DNA of 19,512 bases from CAYUUW01 sp964448005. Its GTDB lineage: Bacteria > Patescibacteriota > Gracilibacteria > UM-FILTER-43-11. The stretch lies in the NCBI GenBank assembly GCA_964448005.1, contig CAYUUW010000026.1, forward strand, positions 1 to 19,512, in the 5' to 3' direction. The position numbers were made by a program, and so were the translations under genes. The notes below the pieces were generated by a model. It saw only the letters and a list, made by a program, of their open reading frames with translations. It made no database searches and was not told the origin of the DNA. This document shows positions 8,445 to 13,565 of the stretch, one piece after another (positions within the stretch are counted from its first letter, which is position 1; each line of letters opens with the position of its first letter).

Positions 8445-8500
8445 GCCAATCGTCTGGAAGCTGGCATCTCGCCCGCTGGACACGAAGAAAGGAGCGCCAA

Positions 8501-9274
8501 TTGGGCGCAAAAACAAGGTTGCATTCTGCGAGCGATGGCTCCTATCGGTCAAAGAAAGTCCCACAAGCCTACACGTTTCTGGTCCTGAGTGGTCAGGTCG
8601 AAGCGTCTCTGGAAGAAGGAAAATACACCCTTCTGCCGGGGGACGCCCTCTGGCTCCCTCCCGATACTCCGTGGCATCTGGCGTACGTCCAGACCGCCAC
8701 GTTCATGGAGGTCGAGCAAGACGCGTCTGGCTGGACGGGCCATCGAAGCCCTCTCCTGGTCCGGCTCGCTGACATCAAGAGGGACTCTCGCTTCCTCCAG
8801 AAGGGCAGCAACGGCCGCAAGGTCTGCGTCACGGAAATGTATCCGAAGACGGAGCGTTCTCCGAAAGGCCTCCTCTGGACGCCGGGCGACGTGATAGAAG
8901 TGGGCGAAGGAGGGGCTGAAATCTCCTACGTCAACGACGGAGCCGGCCAGGACCGGCATCTGCACCGCAAGGCCACCGAGGAGTTCCTCGTTGTGGAAGG
9001 GTCCATGGGAATCCGCCTCCGCGAAGACGGCGAAATTCGCCAGATTCAAGCAGGCGAGTACCCCATACTCTTCGAAGAGTGTGCCTCCGTCGAACCCGGC
9101 ACGCCCCACCAGGTGCTCCGGAACACGCCGTTTGTGGCCATCGTCGTGGCCACAGATTCGGGAGGGCCCGGCGACAAGTTCGTTCAGCTCGAGCCAGATG
9201 GCGAATGGATCTGCTGGACTCAGCTGAGTCCCGAGCAGCGCCAGATGGCCTACCGCTGGCCAGACAGTCCCTAG
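8501..9274 (+). CDS. Bicupin-like protein
   Basis: 257 residues, starting at TTG 8501 because AAAGGAG (8488-8494) lies six bases upstream. The first cupin-like half (about 22-70) has LSGQVEASLEEGKYTLLPGDALWLPPDTPWH but no HxH metal motif before it. The second cupin (about 145-220) is complete: H153-x-H155, E160 or E161, LVVEGSMGIRL, and PGTPH with H203 as the fourth ligand. Such small-barrel proteins bind a metal and act as dioxygenases, isomerases or ligand sensors; the substrate cannot be read from the sequence. No signal peptide is seen, so it is probably cytoplasmic. It is a monocistronic unit with its own promoter and terminator, directly after the tRNA repeat region. The first half may be degenerate or purely structural. 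Confidence 0.85.
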   Translation: MGAKTRLHSASDGSYRSKKVPQAYTFLVLSGQVEASLEEGKYTLLPGDALWLPPDTPWHLAYVQTATFMEVEQDASGWTGHRSPLLVRLADIKRDSRFLQKGSNGRKVCVTEMYPKTERSPKGLLWTPGDVIEVGEGGAEISYVNDGAGQDRHLHRKATEEFLVVEGSMGIRLREDGEIRQIQAGEYPILFEECASVEPGTPHQVLRNTPFVAIVVATDSGGPGDKFVQLEPDGEWICWTQLSPEQRQMAYRWPDSP

Positions 9275-9300
9275 CCCTTGGGCCGGGAAAACAACGGTAC

Positions 9301-9330
9301 GGGCGCCGCCGCACAAGGCGCCCAATTTTT
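9301..9330 (+). terminator. Rho-independent terminator after the bicupin gene
   Basis: Perfect arms GGGCGCC (9301-9307) and GGCGCCC (9317-9323) with a nine-base loop, followed by AATTTTT (9324-9330). It starts 26 bases after the stop codon. Confidence 0.85.
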
Positions 9331-9408
9331 CATGCAAAAAACCCTGCGGCAGGAGCCTTGCGTTGGATGCTTTTCGGAAATTGCCCTTGAAGGAGGAAAG
9401 GAGCTAGA

Positions 9409-9429
9409 ATGAGACGCAACCCCCCTTAA
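9409..9429 (+). CDS. Six-codon mini-ORF (MRRNPP) in frame with the small membrane protein
   Basis: A strong Shine-Dalgarno region (AAGGAGGAAAGGAG, 9390-9403) precedes ATG 9409. The frame reads M-R-R-N-P-P and stops at TAA 9427-9429. The next gene starts at ATG 9442 in the same frame and has no Shine-Dalgarno of its own. This is either a leader peptide with stop-restart, or a nonsense mutation or sequencing error that removed the original start of the downstream gene. The Pro-Pro-stop ending is a known poor context for translation. Confidence 0.35.
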   Translation: MRRNPP

Positions 9430-9441
9430 CCAGCGAATCCT

Positions 9442-9702
9442 ATGAAAAACGAAAGGCTGCTCAGGGTATTCCTCATCATTGTGTCCTTTTCCGCCGCGCA
9501 GGTCTTGCTCGCCTTTCTGCTGAATGCCCTGCTTGCCCCCTACGATGGAATGACTATGGAAATGCGTCCGGAAGGCTGGATGAGGACCATGAATGATTTT
9601 TTTGAGGGCGCAGGGGCTAGCCTTATTGGAATTGCGGGGGCAGGCATGGCGTTTTGCCTCAGCTACGCTCTGGACAAAGGCCTTTTTCCGAAAAAGAGCT
9701 GA
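9442..9702 (+). CDS. Small two-helix membrane protein
   Basis: 86 residues. Residues about 6-32 (LLRVFLIIVSFSAAQVLLAF) and about 57-77 (GASLIGIAGAGMAFCLSYAL) are hydrophobic enough to cross the membrane. The loop between them is methionine-rich and mixed-charge, and the C-terminus is basic (KGLFPKKS). No family is recognised. The visible start ATG 9442 lacks a Shine-Dalgarno; the good one belongs to an in-frame ATG at 9409, cut off by a TAA at 9427. A bicupin terminator lies upstream and a hairpin terminator downstream, so it is probably its own transcription unit, although I see no convincing promoter. Confidence 0.6.
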   Translation: MKNERLLRVFLIIVSFSAAQVLLAFLLNALLAPYDGMTMEMRPEGWMRTMNDFFEGAGASLIGIAGAGMAFCLSYALDKGLFPKKS

Positions 9703-9742
9703 TTCCAAAAAGAATGGAGGCTGGGCGAATGGGCATGAGGAA

Positions 9743-9786
9743 AAAACGTGAAAAGCCTAGAATAATTTGCCTTTTTTCACGGTTTT
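9743..9786. terminator. Probable bidirectional terminator hairpin
   Basis: AAAACGTGAAAAG (9743-9755) is an inverted match of CTTTTTTCACGGTTTT (9771-9786), apart from small bulges. A-rich and T-rich flanks would give a U-tail in either direction. It lies between the small membrane protein and the PIN operon promoter. Confidence 0.5.
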
Positions 9787-9821
9787 ATATTAATGAATCG
9801 TGAATTGAGTATCGGCTTGTA

Positions 9822-9830
9822 TGCTATAAT
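9822..9830 (+). promoter_or_regulatory. Extended -10 promoter of the PIN-hflX region
   Basis: TGCTATAAT combines a perfect TATAAT (9825-9830) with the TGn extension (9822-9824). A TTGAGT at 9805-9810 is only 14 bases away, too close to be a normal -35, so the extended -10 probably compensates. The ATG of the 47-residue gene is at 9855, which leaves a leader of about 18 bases. Confidence 0.6.
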
Positions 9831-9854
9831 CCAAATAGGCTAAATTTTCAAACC

Positions 9855-9998
9855 ATGAGCACTGCTTCCAAGAAGAAAATCTACAATCCGGCCAACGACA
9901 CCTATTACGAGCTTCGCGTCAGAAGCACAAAGGCAGGCAGCAAAGGAACGATCATGGGGAAATGGTATGATTCCTTCAGTAAAGGCAAAAAGAAATGA
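9855..9998 (+). CDS. Small basic protein coupled to the PIN-domain gene (possible antitoxin)
   Basis: 47 residues, lysine-rich (starts MSTASKKKIYNPANDTYYEL, ends SKGKKK). Its TGA overlaps the next ATG as ATGA (9995-9998), so the two genes are translationally coupled. An upstream small gene overlapping a PIN gene is the usual arrangement of VapB-VapC modules, which makes an antitoxin role reasonable. The protein does not resemble VapB families I know: it is too short, strongly basic, and shows no ribbon-helix-helix, AbrB or HTH signature. The central YYELRVRSTKAGSKGTIMG could be a small beta structure. It has a weak or absent Shine-Dalgarno. It could instead be an unrelated basic nucleic-acid-binding protein or a leader. 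Confidence 0.65.
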   Translation: MSTASKKKIYNPANDTYYELRVRSTKAGSKGTIMGKWYDSFSKGKKK

Positions 9999-10561
9999 GG
10001 GTTTATTTTGATTCATGCATTTGGATTGATTATGCTATCGGCCTTGCGAACGGAAACGGCAAGGCCAAAGGCTACATAAGCGAGCTTTTCGAAACCATCC
10101 GATCAAATAAGATCGATGTCGTTTTTTCGGCTTTCGTCACGGCTGAAATATTCAATCACCTAAAGGATTGGTACCTGATGAAAAAAGTGATGGAGGATGG
10201 CTTTAGCTATAGGGAGTTTTCCAGAAAAAGAAAGGAATATCATCTGGAGGAGAAAGAGGATGCTGAAATTGGAAAATTGCTAAAGCAGATCTTTGAAAAC
10301 GAATGGACCATCAATGCCGAAATCACCGCCTTGGACGAGCAGGATTTTTCATTCTTCGAAAAATACACCCTGCAATTCGGGCTGGATACAATTGACACCT
10401 TGCACGCCGTGGCTGCAGCAAAAACAAACTGCCGATACATCATCACAAAAGATTCGGATTTGCTGAAGGGGTTGAATGAGGGGCTGAAGAAAGACGCTAT
10501 AATAAGTGAAATAGAGGCCGTACATCCGGAGAAATTCTGCGACATTATAAAAAAGCCCTGA
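9995..10561 (+). CDS. PIN-domain ribonuclease (VapC-like toxin candidate)
   Basis: 188 residues. The acidic residues of a PIN nuclease are in order: D6 in YFDSCIWID, E51 in FVTAEIF, D134 in LDTIDTLHAVAAAK, and D153/D155 in YIITKDSDLL. PIN proteins cleave RNA with Mg or Mn bound by these acids; VapC toxins cut tRNA or rRNA. At 188 residues it is longer than most VapC toxins (about 130-140), with an extra charged helical region at about 60-120 (RKRKEYHLEEKEDAE). Its start overlaps the 47-residue gene, and hflX begins seven bases after its stop. The tract is richer in A and T than hflX, consistent with later acquisition (inference). Confidence 0.85.
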   Translation: MRVYFDSCIWIDYAIGLANGNGKAKGYISELFETIRSNKIDVVFSAFVTAEIFNHLKDWYLMKKVMEDGFSYREFSRKRKEYHLEEKEDAEIGKLLKQIFENEWTINAEITALDEQDFSFFEKYTLQFGLDTIDTLHAVAAAKTNCRYIITKDSDLLKGLNEGLKKDAIISEIEAVHPEKFCDIIKKP

Positions 10562-10568
10562 CGAACCC

Positions 10569-11672
10569 ATGGAGAAGCCCAAAGTCATCCTCGTCGACAT
10601 CATCGAAAGCCGCACCTCCAAAAAGGAGGCCCTGAAGAGCATGAATGAGCTGGAGAACCTGGTGGACACCTACGGGGGCTTTGTGGTGATCAAAAGGGTG
10701 CAGAAGAAACAGGTGCCCGATTACCGCACCTACATCGGCAGCGGCAAGCTGGAGGAGATTGTGGAGGAGGCCAAGGCGAAGGGAGCGGAAATGATCATCT
10801 TCAACAACCTGCTCAAGCCCCAGCAGCTGTTCAACATTCAGTGGAAGATCGAAAAGGACGGCATCCGGGTGTGGGATCGGGTGGATTTAATTCTAAAAAT
10901 ATTCGAGAAGCACGCCAGCACCAACGAATCCCGGCTGCAGATCGAGCTGGCCGCCCTGCGCCACATGGGTCCGCGCATCTTCGGCATGGGCATGGAGCTT
11001 TCGCGCCAGGGGGGTGGGGTGGGCACGCGCGGAAAAGGCGAAACCAACACCGAGATCATGAAGCGGCACATGGCCGAGCAGGAGAAGAGGATCAAGGAGA
11101 AGCTGGCCAAGGTGCAGGGAATGCGCGAAAGCCAGCGCCGCGCCCGCATGCGCAAGGGGCTGAAGACCGTGGCCATTGTGGGCTACACCAATGCGGGCAA
11201 ATCTCAGCTGATGAATGCGCTGACGAAAAAGAACGTGAAAGTGAAGGACGAGCTGTTCGCCACGCTCGACACCCGGATCGGCACGCTTTTCCTGCCGCAG
11301 TCGAATTCCGTGTGCCTGCTGAGCGACACCATCGGCTTCATCCAGAAGCTCCCGCCGGAACTGGTCGACGCCTTCAAGTCCACGCTGGACGAGACGATCC
11401 ACGCCGACCTGCTGCTGCATGTGGTGGACTATGCCGATCGGGACAGGGAAATGAAAATAAAAGTGGTGGAGGGGATCCTGGACGATTTGGGCGCCGCGCA
11501 AACGCCCACGCTGCTGGTGTGCAACAAGATGGATCGAATGAAGATCAGCTCATCCCCGGCGTTCGCCAAAAAGCATGCCTGGCTCTCCCCTACCTTCGTC
11601 TCAGCCTTGGAGAAAACGAATCTGGAGGAGCTGGTGGGAAAGGTGGAAGCCGAGCTTGGAAAAGGCCGATAG
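10569..11672 (+). CDS. hflX: Ribosome-associated GTPase HflX
   Basis: 367 residues. The N-terminal HflX domain (about 1-195) has YIGSGKLEEI and the glycine-rich GGGVGTRGKGETNTE (148-162), followed by a coiled-coil linker. The GTPase domain carries G1 GYTNAGKS (205-212), G2 TLDTR (232-236), G3 DTIGF (253-257), G4 NKMD (319-322) and G5 SAL (345-347). HflX binds the 50S subunit and splits stalled ribosomes under heat and other stress. It is shorter than E. coli HflX (426 residues), with little beyond the G domain. The glycine-rich motif is altered: the usual GPGETQLE reads GKGETNTE. It follows the PIN gene by seven bases with no good Shine-Dalgarno, so it is probably co-transcribed with it. Confidence 0.95.
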   Translation: MEKPKVILVDIIESRTSKKEALKSMNELENLVDTYGGFVVIKRVQKKQVPDYRTYIGSGKLEEIVEEAKAKGAEMIIFNNLLKPQQLFNIQWKIEKDGIRVWDRVDLILKIFEKHASTNESRLQIELAALRHMGPRIFGMGMELSRQGGGVGTRGKGETNTEIMKRHMAEQEKRIKEKLAKVQGMRESQRRARMRKGLKTVAIVGYTNAGKSQLMNALTKKNVKVKDELFATLDTRIGTLFLPQSNSVCLLSDTIGFIQKLPPELVDAFKSTLDETIHADLLLHVVDYADRDREMKIKVVEGILDDLGAAQTPTLLVCNKMDRMKISSSPAFAKKHAWLSPTFVSALEKTNLEELVGKVEAELGKGR

Positions 11673-11710
11673 TCTCAAGTCGATCTCCGAGAGGAGGAAA
11701 GCGTGCTAAA

Positions 11711-12136
11711 ATGAGGGTGTCTGTTTATCACCGCATTATGGTCAGCACTCTCTTTCTGGAGAAAGCATTGGAGACCCTGGAAGAAGCCCTGAAGGAGCAT
11801 GCGCAAAGAAAGGATGACTTGCTGGTCCGAGACGGAGTCATTCAACGATTCGAATACTGCTTTGAGCTCGCCGTAAAGACCCTGGAAAGAATGCTAAAAG
11901 AGGAAATGGTTTCAGATAGCGAGCTGAAGGTTACTTTTTACAAAGATCTCATCCGCATTGGAGCGGCTAAAGGATTGATCGAATCGCCTGAAGGCTGGTT
12001 TAGGTATCGCGAAGCCCGCAACAAGACCAGCCACGCCTACTCCAACGCAGTGGCGGAGGAGGTTTTTGAATGCATCGGCCCCTTCCTTGGCAGCGCCAAG
12101 AATTTAATGGCTCATTTAAAGTCGCTTGAGCAATAA
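11711..12136 (+). CDS. HEPN-domain toxin candidate, HI0074/HepT-like
   Basis: 141 residues, all helical, matching the HI0074 nucleotidyltransferase-substrate-binding family. The HEPN motif is R103-N-K-T-S-H108-A-Y110, a full R-x4-H-x-Y. In HepT-type toxins R and H form the RNase site, and the antitoxin adds AMP to the tyrosine. The start is ATG 11711; AGGAGG at 11692-11697 is 13 bases away, longer than ideal, and ATG 11738 is an alternative without a ribosome site. The larger frame open upstream overlaps hflX and is not real. The stop overlaps the start of the MNT nucleotidyltransferase gene by 11 bases. Together they form a probable type VII toxin-antitoxin pair. Confidence 0.85.
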   Translation: MRVSVYHRIMVSTLFLEKALETLEEALKEHAQRKDDLLVRDGVIQRFEYCFELAVKTLERMLKEEMVSDSELKVTFYKDLIRIGAAKGLIESPEGWFRYREARNKTSHAYSNAVAEEVFECIGPFLGSAKNLMAHLKSLEQ

Positions 12137-12437
12137 TTCACATACCACGAAAACGGCCCCAAATTATCCCAAGGAGCTTCTTTCCATTTTGAAGAAACAC
12201 TTGCCTGAGGGGGTAAAGATATACCTTTATGGCTCTCGTGCCAAAGGAAGAAATCGCCCTTATTCCGACTTTGATATTGCCCTGAAAGGCGATGTGAGCT
12301 TTAGGGATTTGGCCCTGCTGGATGTTGAGCTGGAAGCCTCCGACCTCCCCTTTCTGTTCGACATATCCCGCATGGAGGATTTTGATCCGGGGTTTTTGAA
12401 AATGATTCAAGGAGATTTTATAGAGATCAAGGTTTAG
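12126..12437 (+). CDS. MNT-type minimal nucleotidyltransferase, MntA-like antitoxin candidate
   Basis: 103 residues with G36-S37-x10-D48-F-D50, the GSx10DxD motif of MNT nucleotidyltransferases, in YGSRAKGRNRPYSDFDIAL. D79 (in LFDIS) is positioned as the third metal-binding acid. MntA antitoxins neutralise HepT by AMPylating its HEPN tyrosine. The suggested start is TTG 12126, overlapping the HEPN gene by 11 bases and without a clear Shine-Dalgarno, so it may depend on coupling; the exact start is uncertain, although the conserved core begins near residue 15. All three predicted catalytic acids are present, so it should be active. Confidence 0.85.
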   Translation: MSNNSHTTKTAPNYPKELLSILKKHLPEGVKIYLYGSRAKGRNRPYSDFDIALKGDVSFRDLALLDVELEASDLPFLFDISRMEDFDPGFLKMIQGDFIEIKV

Positions 12438-12463
12438 GATTCGGGATAGTGGAGGATTAGGAT

Positions 12464-12937
12464 ATGCCAGAGAATGCAATTTGTTCTTGTTTCCCTAAAA
12501 AATGGCCAGCCATGAGTATAGATCAGCCTGACTACAGAGAAAAAACGCCTCTTTATGAGGCTCTGGAGGATGCGCTTTTTTTCGCGGAAGGACAGGCGAG
12601 GGGCCCGCACAATATGTTAAGAATCGAAGCGGAAGCGCTGACTCCTGAAGAGGAGGAATTGTTAAAATCTCGCGACTACACCGTAATTTTTTTTGGAGAC
12701 TCCGATATTGGCGCAGAGAATCTAGAAAGATTGGATCACTTTTTTCATGCTGCTCAATCTTATGCTACAGGCGGTTCCATTCCTGCGGACTTGCCTCAGG
12801 GAAAGGTGGCATTAGTGATTTCTCAAAACTTCCGGACAGCCTTTAGAGAAAGCAACACATACAGAGGGGGCACGTGGAGACGGGATAGTCAGTATTGCGA
12901 AGTCATTTTCCCGCTTCCAAAAGAAAGCCTCACTTAA
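12464..12937 (+). CDS. Unrecognised protein downstream of the HEPN/MNT pair
   Basis: 157 residues, start ATG 12464 with GGAGG (12451-12455) eight bases upstream; M17 is a possible alternative start. The protein looks soluble, with no signal peptide or membrane segment. It has an acidic helix (ALTPEEEELLKSRDYTV), a strand-like VIFFGDSDIGAENLERLDHF, a KVALVISQNFRTAF strand-helix, and a Trp/Arg segment (YRGGTWRRDSQYCEV). I recognise no family. It starts 26 bases after the MNT gene on the same strand and may be a third member of that unit, though it could simply be a separate cargo gene. It is AT-rich like its neighbours. Confidence 0.65.
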   Translation: MPENAICSCFPKKWPAMSIDQPDYREKTPLYEALEDALFFAEGQARGPHNMLRIEAEALTPEEEELLKSRDYTVIFFGDSDIGAENLERLDHFFHAAQSYATGGSIPADLPQGKVALVISQNFRTAFRESNTYRGGTWRRDSQYCEVIFPLPKESLT

Positions 12938-12954
12938 GAGGCAGGGCTTCTTTC
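12927..12954 (+). terminator. Weak candidate terminator at the end of the plus-strand gene run
   Basis: GCCTC (12927-12931) and GAGGC (12938-12942) form a five-base stem straddling the end of the 157-residue gene, and GGGCTTCTTTC follows. An alternative pairing AGAAAGCC with GGCTTCTT is possible. The T-run is poor. Confidence 0.3.
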
Positions 12955-13045
12955 GAATCGAGGAATGAGCTGGCGGGCGGATGGGGGAGAAGCTGTTAAA
13001 AGCTTAATTTGGTCGATGTCTTTCCTCAGCCCTCGTCCATATGTC

Positions 13046-13067
13046 ATTCCGGCCCCCGAGCCGGAAT
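13046..13067. repeat. REP-like palindrome
   Basis: Perfect eight-base arms ATTCCGGC (13046-13053) and GCCGGAAT (13060-13067) with a six-base loop, in the context GTC-palindrome-CCAG. This is the layout of the widespread intergenic repeat that reads GTCATTCCCGC...GCGGGAATCCAG. It lies between convergent genes (12938-13228), where I see no gene; the open frame across it translates to the tell-tale VIPAPEPESR. Confidence 0.7.
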
Positions 13068-13228
13068 CCAGGCCATCCATCGCAGAACTCCTCCAGCCCT
13101 ACATGCCAGTATGTGCGCACCTCAAAGGAGGGTCACAAAATCGCAGAGGTTTTCCTTTTAATTCATTGAACTGACAGCGGCAAAGGAGTTTATATTTTGC
13201 TTCTTTAAAAAGCGGCAATGAACAATTA

Positions 13229-13462
13229 CTAATAACCCACATGATCCTGAAGATCATAGATAAGGCCTTCCAGCTCATCAATTTTACTTGAATTTTCATC
13301 AATTCCACTTGAATGCGAATTAACTATTCCAACAAGAGCAACAGATGTACTTTGTAGGTCTTTAATTTGATCTTGCAAAGCCCGTATTTCCTTCAAAGTA
13401 TCTTCTCGCTTCGCACAAGAAGTTAACAAAAAAAGACAAATAATTAATGCTGTTTTTCTCAT
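13229..13462 (-). CDS. Small coiled-coil lipoprotein
   Basis: 77 residues, starting MRKTALIICLFLLTSCAKRE: a short basic n-region, a hydrophobic core and the lipobox LTSC with Cys16 as the lipidated residue. The mature part is a heptad-like helix (TLKEIRALQDQIKDLQSTSV, then SKIDELEGLIYDLQDH), resembling small trimeric coiled-coil lipoproteins of the Lpp type in overall form only. No specific family is recognised. It follows clpB on the same strand with about 100 bases between, which contain a hairpin and possible promoter elements (TTGCTT and CATTAT), so it may be separately transcribed. It is AT-rich compared with clpB. Confidence 0.8.
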   Translation of the reverse strand: MRKTALIICLFLLTSCAKREDTLKEIRALQDQIKDLQSTSVALVGIVNSHSSGIDENSSKIDELEGLIYDLQDHVGY

Positions 13463-13482
13463 TTTTCTTTAAAAAATGAATA

Positions 13483-13531
13483 ATGCGGGCGTATTGGTAG
13501 CATAAGCAATGGCACTATACATACGCCGCAT
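13483..13531. repeat. Bulged inverted repeat between clpB and the coiled-coil lipoprotein
   Basis: ATGCGGGCGTAT (13483-13494) pairs with ATACGCCGCAT (13521-13531) with one bulged G and a 26-base loop. On the minus strand it is followed by ATTATTCATTTTTT, so it could be the clpB terminator. It also covers part of the region where the lipoprotein promoter should be. Confidence 0.45.
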
Positions 13532-13565
13532 CCTCAAGGACAAGGAGGATCTTTAATCCAAGCCA

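Noticed and set aside
8549..9337. 262-residue minus-strand frame opposite the bicupin gene
   Set aside because: The plus-strand gene has a promoter, ribosome site, cupin motifs and terminator; the antisense frame has none.
10841..11710. Upstream extension of the HEPN frame through hflX
   Set aside because: It overlaps most of hflX in another frame; the HEPN domain begins after 11711.
12965..13174. 69-residue plus-strand frame
   Set aside because: Its centre is the translated REP-like palindrome (VIPAPEPESR), and there is no convincing ribosome site.
13483..13531. tRNA-like fold suggested by GCGGGCGTATTGGTAGC
   Set aside because: No T-arm, anticodon arm or CCA can be built; it is better explained as a bulged hairpin.
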